A stretch of 37,994 nucleotides of DNA from Bacteroidota bacterium. GTDB taxonomy: Bacteria > Bacteroidota > Bacteroidia > Chitinophagales > Chitinophagaceae. Below are positions 8,604-17,123 of this stretch, one piece after another. The notes below the pieces were generated by a model, which was not told the origin of the DNA, did no database searches, and saw nothing but the letters and a program-made list of their open reading frames with translations. How positions within the stretch are numbered: position 1 is the stretch's first letter; each line of letters begins with the position of its first letter. The stretch is taken from positions 1 through 37,994 of the forward strand of contig VBAQ01000149.1 in NCBI GenBank assembly GCA_005883765.1, given 5' to 3'. The translations under genes and the position numbers were made by a program.

Positions 8604-8721
8604 GCCTTTGAGTAATATTTGTGTTTCGTCGCGATCTTTTGCTTATTTTTCATAAACATTACAAAGTGCTGTGTTGACCTAATGCAGCCAGAGACAATCG
8701 CAATTCAACTAAATTCACCGC

Positions 8722-10140
8722 ATGAATAATTCTCAGCAACTCAATCGCTCATTGGGATTAGGAATGGTGGTCGTGGTTGTAATTGGCAACATCATCGGTT
8801 CTGGCGTTTATAAAAAAGTAGCGCCGATGGCCGCCGAGTTACATTCTTCGGGTTGGGTTTTGATCTGTTGGGTGCTTGCGGGCATTATCAGTTTGTTTGG
8901 TGCATTAAGCAATGCTGAAATTGCAAGCATGCTGGCCGATACGGGAGGGGAATATGTTTATTATCAAAAAATATACAACCGCTTTTTTGCTTTTATTTTT
9001 GGCTGGTCGCTTTTCATTGTCATACAGACGGCTTCCATTTCAGCATTGGCTTATGTTTTTTCGCAATCGTTGAACAGCATTGTCCCATTGCCGCCCGTTC
9101 TTTCTTCGTGGCAGCATATAAACATTGCGGGCGTATTTTATCCATTTGAAAACTTCAATGTTAAACTCACAGCCATTCTTCTCATTCTGGTACTCACCTG
9201 GCTAAATAGCCTGGGAATAAAAATAGGGGCAAGATTTAGTGCGGGGATTTTGATGCTTGTATTTACCGGTATCCTCACCATTATCATTTTTGGATTAAGC
9301 AGCCCTCACTCCCACATCGGGAATGTCTTTGAAATGAAGACGACAAACAATTTGCCTGTTACATTCAGTGCAGTATTTACAAGCATGCTGGCTGCATTTT
9401 GGGCTTACCAGGGTTGGGCAACTGTAGGGTATATTGGTGGAGAGGTTAGAAATCAATACAAAAATATTCCACGCGGCATCGCTATTGGAGTGTTTATCAT
9501 CATTGCCACATATGTAACCGTGAATGCGACCTATCTTTCTTTATTACCAATAACAACATTGGAAAATATTTATCGATCACAAAACATGGTTGCCGCGATC
9601 GAGGCTGTAAAAGTTTTCTGGGGAAGCCATGGAGGTTTGTTTATTTCAGCACTGATCGCTGTTACCACGTTGGGCTGTACACATGCAACAATACTGGTAA
9701 GCTGTCGCACTTATTTCGCGATGGCAAAACAAGGAATGTTTTTTCCAAAATTAGCGAAGCTGAATACCGCGCATGCTCCGGTTAATTCTTTATGGTACCA
9801 GGGCACATGGGCCTGTATCCTGGTACTATCCGGCACCTTTGATCAGTTGACCGACATGATCATTTTTGCTGTGTTTATTTACTATGGAGCTACAACGCTT
9901 GGCGTTTTCATTCTGCGCAAAAAAATGCCGGACGCTCCACGGCCCTATAAAGTGTGGGGTTACCCGGTTGTTCCTGCTATTGTTGTTTTGTTCAGCGCCG
10001 CGTTATTTTTCAATACAATTTATGCCCGCCCGAGGGAAGCAGCCATTGGAATGGTGTTGATGTTGACAGGCGTACCGATATATTTGGTGTTGAGGAAGAG
10101 AAAGAAAAAACATGATCAGGCGATGATCGATGAAACTTAA
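8722..10140 (+). CDS. APC superfamily amino-acid permease
   Basis: The 472-residue integral membrane protein has about 12 hydrophobic segments and the APC-superfamily entry motif GNIIGSGVY at about residues 22-30 (Gly-Ser-Gly binding loop in helix 1). Helix 6 carries AAFWAYQGWATVGYIGGE, another substrate-site signature of the LAT-like amino-acid transporter group. A short Lys/Arg-rich tail closes the protein. It should take up or exchange amino acids across the inner membrane; the specificity is unknown. The gene is transcribed alone, followed by an AT-rich spacer. Confidence 0.9.
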   Translation: MNNSQQLNRSLGLGMVVVVVIGNIIGSGVYKKVAPMAAELHSSGWVLICWVLAGIISLFGALSNAEIASMLADTGGEYVYYQKIYNRFFAFIFGWSLFIVIQTASISALAYVFSQSLNSIVPLPPVLSSWQHINIAGVFYPFENFNVKLTAILLILVLTWLNSLGIKIGARFSAGILMLVFTGILTIIIFGLSSPHSHIGNVFEMKTTNNLPVTFSAVFTSMLAAFWAYQGWATVGYIGGEVRNQYKNIPRGIAIGVFIIIATYVTVNATYLSLLPITTLENIYRSQNMVAAIEAVKVFWGSHGGLFISALIAVTTLGCTHATILVSCRTYFAMAKQGMFFPKLAKLNTAHAPVNSLWYQGTWACILVLSGTFDQLTDMIIFAVFIYYGATTLGVFILRKKMPDAPRPYKVWGYPVVPAIVVLFSAALFFNTIYARPREAAIGMVLMLTGVPIYLVLRKRKKKHDQAMIDET

Positions 10141-10223
10141 ATTTCAGTTGCCCATTTGTTGGCACCGAATGTTAGCAGTAATAGTTCTATTCGTCCTATA
10201 TAAATTAGGTTTCTGATAATGAT

Positions 10224-10474
10224 TTAATGGTAGAAAGAATTTGTTCCTGAATTCTTCTCATCTTTTTCTTCATCATCAGACCATTCATTTTTTACCATTA
10301 GATTTGCTGGTTGATAATAAGATTCGTTTATTATCCTTGTATTATTATCGCTAAGTTTTTCAAGATAGAAACAAAATAGTGGGTCTTTAATCATTTTACT
10401 CATGCCTTTAGTCACCACATAAATGATAAACCGCAAATTCATTTTGTTTTTATTGATAACAACAAAATCATTTC
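10224..10474 (-). pseudogene. Possible gene remnant, unknown protein
   Basis: An open stretch on the minus strand encodes about 82 codons up to the stop at 10224. An ATG at 10442 would give 72 residues, but the frame upstream of that ATG continues with NDFVVINKNK, which looks like the same beta strand as the MNLRFIIYVV that follows. That suggests the interior of a longer lost gene rather than a real start. There is no recognisable domain, the C-terminus is acidic (WSDDEEKDEK), and no ribosome-binding site is visible. It could also be a genuine short hypothetical gene. Confidence 0.3.
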
Positions 10475-10512
10475 ATCAATTGAGGCTGCCCTTTTATCTT
10501 GTCATTAAAGAT

Positions 10513-11172
10513 TCACGATTTAAGTACTTTTATATTAAACATTGGCAGACCAAATGACATCAGCAACCTTACCGAAAGAATCAAAAATCCTTCCATTGCC
10601 CTGGCTCCGGTAATATCACCTATGTCAATAATGTTTTCAATTTTCCAACCAAACTCCGTCAATAGTGTTTTTGTCCTGGTCTTTGCGCTTTCATCGTTGC
10701 CGGAAATAAATATAGAATGGTCGCCATTATTTAATTGCTTTGGATTAACTGCAAGAGCCATTCCTAGTGTATTAAGTGTCTTTACTACTTTAGCGTTGGG
10801 AAAATTATGCTGAATAGATTCACCAAGTGAATTGGTATTAGCCAATTCAGGAATCAGGGTTGGCGGTTTTGTGGTAAAATCAAAAGGATTGGCAACATCA
10901 ATTATAATTTTTCCGGCAAAATCTGTATTGGCAAGTTCTAATGCATCTAATGCAAACCTGCCATTAGTTGCATTAAAAATAATTTCACCAAAGCCTGATG
11001 CTGCTGCAAATGTCCCGTAAGAAGCGTTTTCGGAAGAATGTTTGTTAACAAAGTCTAATCCTTTTTGGTTGTTAGCTTCTCTTCCGCCCATCATTACCTG
11101 GTGTCCATTTTCAATTAATCTTGAACCCAGCAGGTTTCCAACTTCTCCGGTTCCTAATATTCCTATTTTCAT
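10513..11172 (-). CDS. NADPH-dependent F420 reductase-like oxidoreductase
   Basis: The 219-residue protein starts with a Rossmann dinucleotide-binding motif, MKIGILGTGEVGNLLGSRL (GxGxxG), followed by GGREANN after the second strand, which fits NADP binding. Later landmarks are IIFNATNGR, IIDVANPFDF and VVKTLNTLG. This is the family of F420-dependent NADP reductases, which in organisms without F420 includes many uncharacterised NAD(P)-binding enzymes; substrate and cofactor partner are not known here. It is the last gene of the block led by the Crp/Fnr gene, 68 nt after the DoxX gene. Confidence 0.82.
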   Translation of the reverse strand: MKIGILGTGEVGNLLGSRLIENGHQVMMGGREANNQKGLDFVNKHSSENASYGTFAAASGFGEIIFNATNGRFALDALELANTDFAGKIIIDVANPFDFTTKPPTLIPELANTNSLGESIQHNFPNAKVVKTLNTLGMALAVNPKQLNNGDHSIFISGNDESAKTRTKTLLTEFGWKIENIIDIGDITGARAMEGFLILSVRLLMSFGLPMFNIKVLKS

Positions 11173-11240
11173 TTTTATATTTTTATGTTGTTAGTCATTA
11201 TGATAAGTGCAATTGATACTACTTGTTTCATTTCCCTCGG

Positions 11241-11681
11241 TTAGTTTGCAATTTTTTCGTCAGCCGAAAACTTGCCACTTCCGTCGATGAGTGTAGCTAA
11301 AGCAAGTCCAATTATTAACAAATGGAATTCGTACCCTTCGCCTTTTTGGGTACCAGCCCAATTCATAAAAAATCCATTGTTGAGATGTGTAGTAATGACT
11401 GCGCCGAACATTTCTATAATTACCAGCACACTCCATAAACGACTTGCAAAACCAGCTATCAGTGAAAGAGACCCAAAGAACTCAATTATGATTACTAAAA
11501 AACCGATAAGCCAGGGCAAGTGCATCGTGCCTGTAAAGAATCCCATTGTCCCGCTAAAACCATAACCACCAAAAATACCCAGCATTTTTTGGGCACCATG
11601 TGGGAAAAGAATTAAACCAATTGTCAAACGAGTCACTAAGCCTGTCCAGTCGTTGTTTGTTCTGAAGATTTTATTTTTCAT
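11241..11681 (-). CDS. DoxX family membrane protein
   Basis: This 146-residue protein has four hydrophobic segments. The family signature GLILFPHGAQKMLGIFGGYG lies near residues 18-37 and FFGSLSLIAGFASRLWS near 68-84. DoxX-like proteins are inner-membrane proteins linked to redox processes such as thiosulfate:quinone oxidoreductase or respiratory detoxification. The exact reaction is unknown for most members. It lies 8 nt after the NTF2-like gene, so the two are almost surely cotranscribed. Confidence 0.88.
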   Translation of the reverse strand: MKNKIFRTNNDWTGLVTRLTIGLILFPHGAQKMLGIFGGYGFSGTMGFFTGTMHLPWLIGFLVIIIEFFGSLSLIAGFASRLWSVLVIIEMFGAVITTHLNNGFFMNWAGTQKGEGYEFHLLIIGLALATLIDGSGKFSADEKIAN

Positions 11682-11689
11682 TTTCTTAA

Positions 11690-12178
11690 TTATTTTGTCT
11701 TGTTAAACATGTAGCATGCAATCTTCCATTGCCCATTGTCTTTTTGAAAAACAAACAACTCTCTGTTTTCTTCAGAGACTGTTTGCCCGTTTGCATGAAT
11801 CAAGGCTGTTCCTTTTGAGTTGGTTACTGCATAAGCATAATCGCCACTTACTACAATTTCTTCAATAAAAAATTCAATATGGATCTGTATTGTTTTAAAT
11901 ACAAACTCATAAGAATCTTTCAGCTGTTCTTGCCCTTTGGCTGTTGGTGCATTGGTTGGCATAAATACACCGTCCGTAGTGTAAAGTGTTAATACTTTGG
12001 ATGGGTCTGATGCATTGAGCGCATCACGATAAGAAATAAGCAATTGCTCAATTGCTGATTGTTCTGTTGTTTTCATTTCTGTTTTGTTTTGATCTTTCGT
12101 TAATGTTTGTGCTATTACTTTATTCTGTACATGGAATAAGAGCAAAATGACAAATGACGAAATGGTTATTGCCTTCAT
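11690..12178 (-). CDS. Exported NTF2-like / SnoaL-like protein
   Basis: A hydrophobic N-terminus (residues about 5-23, ISSFVILLLFHVQNKVIAQ) looks like a signal peptide. The rest is a cone-shaped NTF2-like domain of the SgcJ/EcaC/ketosteroid-isomerase type: helix IEQLLISYRDALNASDPSKVLTLY, then TTDGVFMPTNAP, and a closing strand ENRELFVFQKDNGQWKIACYMFN. No catalytic residues can be named. It probably binds a small hydrophobic ligand in the periplasm. It precedes DoxX by 8 nt and follows the Crp/Fnr gene after a 99-nt gap. Confidence 0.8.
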   Translation of the reverse strand: MKAITISSFVILLLFHVQNKVIAQTLTKDQNKTEMKTTEQSAIEQLLISYRDALNASDPSKVLTLYTTDGVFMPTNAPTAKGQEQLKDSYEFVFKTIQIHIEFFIEEIVVSGDYAYAVTNSKGTALIHANGQTVSEENRELFVFQKDNGQWKIACYMFNKTK

Positions 12179-12277
12179 TTTGTTATTGTTTTAATGACAA
12201 CTCAAAGGTGGTGCATAACGTAAACAACTACCAATAGACCAGTTTAAGAAATAGTCTTAATCCAGGTTAAGGGTGAA

Positions 12278-12859
12278 TCACTTTTGCGAAATATGATTTC
12301 GGATTTTGCTTAAAAATTCGGGTGTAATACCCAGGTAGGAAGCAATTTGAGTATTCGGAAGCCTGTTGGACAGAAGTGGGTATTGATCTAAAAACGAGAG
12401 GTATCGCTCTTCGGCGGTTGAACTTATTTTTTGTAAAATCCTGTTTTGAAGTTCCACAAATTTATCTTCTATTATTACCCTGAAAGTTCTATTAAATTTT
12501 GGGTATTGCGTATACAAATAAATCAAGTTGGATTTTTCCAACTGTAATATTATTGACGGCTCTATGGCTTCAATAAAAAGCTGGCTTCCTTTTTCTGAAT
12601 GAAAACTGCCAATGTCAGAAATCCATTCATTTTCCGAGGCAAATTGAATGTTGTGCGCTTTTCCACTTGCATCTACACCATACATTTTGAAACAACCGGA
12701 AACTACAAAACTGTAGTGTCGGCAAACGTCACCTTCGTGCAAAATAAATTGCTTTCTTTTGATATTTTTTTCAATCACGCGATTAGTCAATTCTTCCTTC
12801 TCCTTGTCGTCAAGCGAAAGGTAATTGTCAAAATACGATATGAGTTTATTTACTGTCAC
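12278..12859 (-). CDS. Crp/Fnr family transcriptional regulator
   Basis: The 193-residue protein has an N-terminal cyclic-nucleotide-binding fold (FILHEGDVCRHYSFVVSGCFKMY, about residues 38-60) and a C-terminal winged helix ending PNTQIASYLGITPEFLSKIR, the recognition helix typical of this Bacteroidota subgroup. There is no Fe-S cysteine cluster like that of Fnr. It likely regulates the three redox-associated genes downstream on the same strand, and perhaps itself. Homologues in the phylum are abundant and mostly uncharacterised, so the effector is unknown. Confidence 0.88.
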   Translation of the reverse strand: MTVNKLISYFDNYLSLDDKEKEELTNRVIEKNIKRKQFILHEGDVCRHYSFVVSGCFKMYGVDASGKAHNIQFASENEWISDIGSFHSEKGSQLFIEAIEPSIILQLEKSNLIYLYTQYPKFNRTFRVIIEDKFVELQNRILQKISSTAEERYLSFLDQYPLLSNRLPNTQIASYLGITPEFLSKIRNHISQK

Positions 12860-12896
12860 GGTATCCTTTGGTTTGCCACTAATGTCTTGTTTTGCG

Positions 12897-12904
12897 CAAA
12901 TTTA
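12897..12904 (-). promoter_or_regulatory. -7 element of the Crp/Fnr gene
   Basis: On the minus strand TAAATTTG fits TAnnTTTG exactly. Transcription would begin near 12890, about 30 nt before the ATG at 12859. I see no clear TTTG at the -33 position, so activation by a regulator is possible. Confidence 0.4.
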
Positions 12905-13100
12905 AGCCTTGTTCGTGTTTGTTTTAAGGTGTTCATCAATTTTAAACAACTGTACCAATAATACGGTTAATATAACAATTTCCAGCTGTTGGTGTCGAGA
13001 TTTACCTTGTAACATTTCTTTATTTGAACACCAACAGCGTAAAAATCTTTCAAAAAACTGAATGCCTCATTTTTCGTCCGCCCGGTTTTAGCTCGGCAGT

Positions 13101-13958
13101 TTATTTTTCTGTCGTCATTGTACGAATTCGATTTATATAATTTGTTACATTCTGTTCTTCGTTTGTATTGTAACTAAAGTTCATTGCCTGAGCAATTTTG
13201 CCTGCAAGACGACCGAATATCTCTGTCATTAGAAATAAAGAGTTCCAGATATTATCTATGTCGCTGTCAGGATAAGTCGAGAGAATTGTATTATAAAGCT
13301 CAGGCGAAATGTAAGGTTTCATATTTCGTCCACCTTTTCCGAATGATACGGTAAACCCGGTCTTGATGCCGATATGCCATTCAATGATTTTTAGAAACAT
13401 TGCCCGGACAGGAATTTCAAGCATTTCTTTGGCGTAGGTAATTTCTTTTCTCCAAAGCCCCTTCGCGACGTATGTGCTTACCCACCAAAATTCATTGCAA
13501 CAGTCTGCAAACTCTTTTTCAGTCGGCCGTTTAATCAGGTAGTCTGCATTGCTTGGTGGCGGCAGTTTTTCGAAAAGGTGATCTTTATCCAATAGTACGA
13601 TTGTTAGACTATCGTGTTTATGTGAGGTTTTTAATTTGTCAAATGGGAAGAGTGCCAGATCAATTCTGTTTCCGTCTTTAAATAACATCAGGTAATGAAA
13701 AGAATGATCGTCTTTGTGGTCCGGTATCATTTCTTCCGGAAGTTGCAGGATCAGCCTTTCACCAAAAACATCGATCCATGAATGGTCCTTTAAAAAGCTG
13801 TCTATTTTTTTAACGATGTAAACAATATCGAAGTCCTGAAGAATATCTTTTACAATTTTTGGATTCGCCCTGGAGCCATTGAGTAAAACAGCTCTAATTC
13901 TGTCGTCGGTTTTTGCGACATGCAAGATCAGGGTGATAATTTCTTCTTCGCTTCTCAT
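13101..13958 (-). CDS. aadE: Aminoglycoside 6-adenylyltransferase, ANT(6)/AadE-like
   Basis: The 285-residue protein matches the ANT(6) family across its length. The nucleotidyltransferase core is visible as RAVLLNGSRANP (about residues 22-33) with the metal-binding pair in DFDIVY, then DGNRIDLALF. Further signatures are LLDKD, CCNEFWWVSTYVAKGLWRKE and SVSFGKGGR-like TVSFGKGGR. Members transfer AMP from ATP to the 6-hydroxyl of streptomycin. In this chromosomal setting, with no mobile element nearby, it may be an intrinsic resistance gene or act on another substrate. It lies 55 nt after the membrane Fe-S gene on the same strand and could be cotranscribed with it. Confidence 0.88.
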   Translation of the reverse strand: MRSEEEIITLILHVAKTDDRIRAVLLNGSRANPKIVKDILQDFDIVYIVKKIDSFLKDHSWIDVFGERLILQLPEEMIPDHKDDHSFHYLMLFKDGNRIDLALFPFDKLKTSHKHDSLTIVLLDKDHLFEKLPPPSNADYLIKRPTEKEFADCCNEFWWVSTYVAKGLWRKEITYAKEMLEIPVRAMFLKIIEWHIGIKTGFTVSFGKGGRNMKPYISPELYNTILSTYPDSDIDNIWNSLFLMTEIFGRLAGKIAQAMNFSYNTNEEQNVTNYINRIRTMTTEK

Positions 13959-14013
13959 TGTGAGCGATGGATTTCAGTTGATATTTTATGCAAGCAAAGA
14001 ATCGCCCTGCTTT

Positions 14014-15348
14014 TCAATTGTCCATCTCACTCGCCCACCTATCTCTCTCATCGGGACTAAACTTCCACGGCGCAAAATTATTTTCGACATTACTGAACAT
14101 TGCATTCCATTCCTGCGGGGCATTGCTGTCTTCCATAATGAGCGAGCGGCGTAGTTCCAAAATAATTTCTAGCGGTGAAATAGAGACGGGGCACTCCTCG
14201 ATACAAGCCTGGCATGAAGTACAGGCACGTAATTCCTCAACGGTTATATAGCTAAAGAGATTTTTCCCATCTTCCTTAAACTCTCCATTTTTATCAATGT
14301 TTCTTCCCACCTCTTCCATCCGGTCGCGTGTATCCATCATAATTTTTCTAGGCGATAATAATTTACCCGTTATGTTAGCCGGGCAGGCAGCAGTGCATCT
14401 TCCGCACTCCGTGCAACTATAAGCATCGAGCAAATTCCGCCAGCTCAAATCAAAGACATCTTTCGCGCCGAACTTTGATGGAGGTGTTACCTCCGCCGGA
14501 ACTGTCTCAGGTTGCATCGCGTACAGCACCTCATTTTGAACAGCAGGCATATTTTTCATTTTGCCCTCTGGCTCAAGCCTCGTGTAGTATGCATTGGGAA
14601 AGGCGAGCAAAATATGAAGATGTTTAGAATATGGCAGGTAGTTGAGAAAGGCAAATATGCCCGTAATATGGAGCCACCAACAGGTTCGCTCGATGCCTTG
14701 CAAGGTGGAAGTTGAGGCTGTCCAAAGGGCTCCTTTCGGAAAGGTTAAGGGAGAGGAAAGAAATCCGCTGACGAGAAAGTTTCCCACATCATGATAATTT
14801 TCATAGCCGCGGAGTTGCAGCGCCCGGTCTGTTGTGTTCATGGTAAGAAAAAAGGTCATGAGCAGAATTTCAGTGATTAAAATATAATTTGCATCACTGC
14901 GTGGCCAGCCATCCAGGTCGCGACTTCTGAAGCGCTTAAGTTTTAAAATATTTCTGCGTGCCAGGAAAATAATGCAGGCGGCAAGAACAAGTACAGCCAA
15001 TATCTCAAAGGCATCTATTAAAAAAGTATAAAACCCACCAAAGGCATTGGAGAAAAGACGATGACTGCCCAGTCCACCATCGAGAACAATTTCCAACACT
15101 TCAATATTGATAATGATAAATCCGGCATAAATGAAAAAGTGGATGACAGCTACCAGTGGGTTACGGAACATTTTTTTTTGACCAAATGCGAGCAGCAAAA
15201 CATTTTTCCAACGTCGTGAAGGATTATCGCTGTAGTCTTCATCATGTCCCAGTAAAATATTTCTTCTGATTTTCTTTATGTTCTTTGCGAAAAGCCAGAT
15301 GGAAAAGACGACAAGAATGATAAACAAGATTTGCTGAAACATTTGCAT
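14014..15348 (-). CDS. Membrane Fe-S oxidoreductase, 4Fe-4S ferredoxin domain
   Basis: The 444-residue protein has about five or six membrane helices in residues 1-270 and a cytoplasmic C-terminal part with two 4Fe-4S motifs: CTECGRCTAACPANITGK and CTSCQACIEECPV. This matches the membrane and ferredoxin-like half of heterodisulfide-reductase-type electron carriers. In other Bacteroidota, as I recall, it stands next to a CCG-domain protein like the one at 1795-2577. It would move electrons between the quinone pool and a soluble partner. Here the partner gene is about 11 kb downstream on the same strand. The start gives MQMFQQ; the second Met is equally possible. Confidence 0.85.
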   Translation of the reverse strand: MQMFQQILFIILVVFSIWLFAKNIKKIRRNILLGHDEDYSDNPSRRWKNVLLLAFGQKKMFRNPLVAVIHFFIYAGFIIINIEVLEIVLDGGLGSHRLFSNAFGGFYTFLIDAFEILAVLVLAACIIFLARRNILKLKRFRSRDLDGWPRSDANYILITEILLMTFFLTMNTTDRALQLRGYENYHDVGNFLVSGFLSSPLTFPKGALWTASTSTLQGIERTCWWLHITGIFAFLNYLPYSKHLHILLAFPNAYYTRLEPEGKMKNMPAVQNEVLYAMQPETVPAEVTPPSKFGAKDVFDLSWRNLLDAYSCTECGRCTAACPANITGKLLSPRKIMMDTRDRMEEVGRNIDKNGEFKEDGKNLFSYITVEELRACTSCQACIEECPVSISPLEIILELRRSLIMEDSNAPQEWNAMFSNVENNFAPWKFSPDERDRWASEMDN

Positions 15349-15450
15349 TAAGCTAAGTTAGGCTAAGAGAACAAAAGAGAAAAAGAGGATTCTGGTTTTA
15401 GAAACTTCCATAATAATCCCTATTCACTAATTAATAATTCCAGATTAGAT

Positions 15451-15458
15451 TAGTTTTG
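15451..15458 (+). promoter_or_regulatory. -7 element of the PyrR-like gene
   Basis: TAGTTTTG fits TAnnTTTG, 17 nt before the ATG at 15476. No TTTG is seen at the -33 spacing. The leader would be about 12 nt, too short for an attenuator of the kind PyrR uses in Bacillus. Confidence 0.4.
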
Positions 15459-15475
15459 TCCGCAATTAATCATAA

Positions 15476-15973
15476 ATGCCCAACAAAAAATATATACTCG
15501 ATCAGCAAGTGGCCGCAAAGAAATTACAGCGCATGGCGTATGAGATCCTGGAAAATAATATAGATGAAAACAGGATCATACTTGCAGGCATTCCGGAAAA
15601 CGGAACTGTGATAGCCCGAAATATTCAAAAAATTCTTTCTGAAATTTCTTCTATTAAGACTGAATTGATACATATTTCATTGGACAAGCGTCTGCCTAAG
15701 GAAGTGAAACTGGATAAAAACGTTGACTTCAATAACCAGGTGGTGATCATCATTGATGATGTAGTAAACAGTGGGAAAACGCTACTGTATGCAGTAAAGC
15801 CTTTTCTTGAATTCCAGCCCAAAAAAATTCAGACCCTTGTCCTCGTGGAACGCAGCCACAACAATTTTCCTGTTCAGCCGGACTATGTAGGTCTCTCCAT
15901 TTCAACCACCTTGCAGGAGCATATTTTTGTGGAGGTAGATGGAGAAAAAATTTCCGGAGCTTATCTAGAATGA
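15476..15973 (+). CDS. PyrR-like phosphoribosyltransferase
   Basis: This 165-residue type I phosphoribosyltransferase has the PRPP loop VIIIDDVVNSGKTLLYA at about residues 86-102 and the early LAGIPENGTVIAR loop. The closing VERSHNNFPVQPDYVGLSI corresponds to the DRGHRELPI-PDYVGK stretch of PyrR. The enzyme would transfer phosphoribosyl to a base such as uracil. It does not sit in a pyrimidine operon, and its leader is short, so RNA-binding attenuation is unlikely and the true substrate is open. A strong hairpin with a T-run lies directly after the stop. Confidence 0.8.
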   Translation: MPNKKYILDQQVAAKKLQRMAYEILENNIDENRIILAGIPENGTVIARNIQKILSEISSIKTELIHISLDKRLPKEVKLDKNVDFNNQVVIIIDDVVNSGKTLLYAVKPFLEFQPKKIQTLVLVERSHNNFPVQPDYVGLSISTTLQEHIFVEVDGEKISGAYLE

Positions 15974-16044
15974 GCGGGAGCGTGACCGGGAGTTTTTGGG
16001 AGAGCCGGTCGCCGATTTTCTTTTTACTCTGCTCGCTTTTTTTT
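15971..16044 (+). terminator. Intrinsic terminator of the PyrR-like gene
   Basis: GACCGG at 15984-15989 pairs with CCGGTC at 16005-16010. An outer AGCG(G)GAG near 15973 can pair with CTCGCT just before an eight-T run (16037-16044). The structure starts at the stop codon of the PyrR-like gene. Confidence 0.55.
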
Positions 16045-16140
16045 ATCTTAGATAGCAATTTTCCATTGGAATTTATTTCTTGCTGAACTGAGGTAGATTT
16101 ACCAGGTCATTTCAAAATTTTGTTATCATAAAAACTGTTT

Positions 16141-17102
16141 ATGAAGAAATTATTTTCTAACCGTGGAGTGCTGATCATTGTAGCCGCCTGCCTGCTCACT
16201 GGCTGCGGGACGGTGGATGTTTACCAGAAATATCATAAGAGTGTCGTGATGATTTATCATACCTACCTGTACCAGGTGACGATGGGAGCAAGTTCCTGGT
16301 ATTTTTTATTGACGGGGAGGGACGAATAGCGACAAATAAACACGTCGTGGATGATTGGTTTGGCAGTTATGAAGCTACAGTGAGAAACATCTTAAGGGAC
16401 TGGATGCAGAACAATGTGTTGAGCTACGGGCACCAGAAAGACAGCGCCACACAACGGATCAGTGAATGGAGTGCGATCCGGTACGATCTGAATCGCACGG
16501 ATGAGGAACGTGAAAATGCCGGTACCCAGGTGGACGCATGGCAGAGATTGCAAAGTGAATGGGCCGGCGATCAAAATTATTATGATGGTTTACTCAGTTC
16601 CCTGGGCGAGGCAAAATTCAAAGTAGTGACCTTGTTCTTAGGATATGCCCTTGACGGCACCCATACAGATAATATCAATGATTACAAGGAATGTGTAAAA
16701 ACAAATGTTTCGAAGGATGATAACATTGATCTTGCCCTCATTCAAACAAAGGATAAGAAATTGCCTTCCGATGTAAGCGACCCGATCAGGTTAGATGATG
16801 TAACAAATGACGGCCAGGTGAAAGTCGGAGAAGATGTAGCATTAGTGGGTTATAATTGGGGACCTGTGATCGCCAGCTCTGATAAAGGTTTGCGCGTACA
16901 AAAAACGGACGGCAAAATAAGCCAGGAATCAGATGGCATACGGGTATTGTATTCTATTCCATCCCTTGCAGGGTCTAGTGGTTCACCGGTTTTCAATAAA
17001 TCAGGCAAACTCGTGGCGATAAATTATGCAGGCTACAGTACAACGCAAAGTTTTAACTATGGCATCCTGGCAAAATATTTAAAAACGCTTGCCATGCAGT
17101 AA
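16141..17102 (+). pseudogene. Trypsin-like serine protease lipoprotein, frameshifted
   Basis: One gene is split over two frames. The first frame (16141-16329) has a lipoprotein signal (LLTGCGTVDV, Cys22) and stops at TAG 16327. The second frame carries the rest of the protease: FFIDGEGRIATNKHVV with the catalytic His, DLALIQ with the Asp, and AGSSGSPVFNKSG with the Ser nucleophile. The break falls on the T6 run 16302-16307. A seventh T would restore one protein of about 320 residues with every key residue intact. The run also forms T TTT TTA in phase, a classic -1 slippery heptamer, so recoding is possible. Otherwise it is a recent single-base deletion or an assembly error. Separate starts at GTG 16347 would lose the catalytic His. 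Confidence 0.85.
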
Positions 17103-17123
17103 GAAGGGGACGAGAAAAAACGT

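Noticed and set aside
15476-15973. PyrR-controlled attenuator in the leader of the phosphoribosyltransferase gene
   Set aside because: The predicted leader is about 12 nt, with no anti-antiterminator hairpin, and no pyr genes follow.
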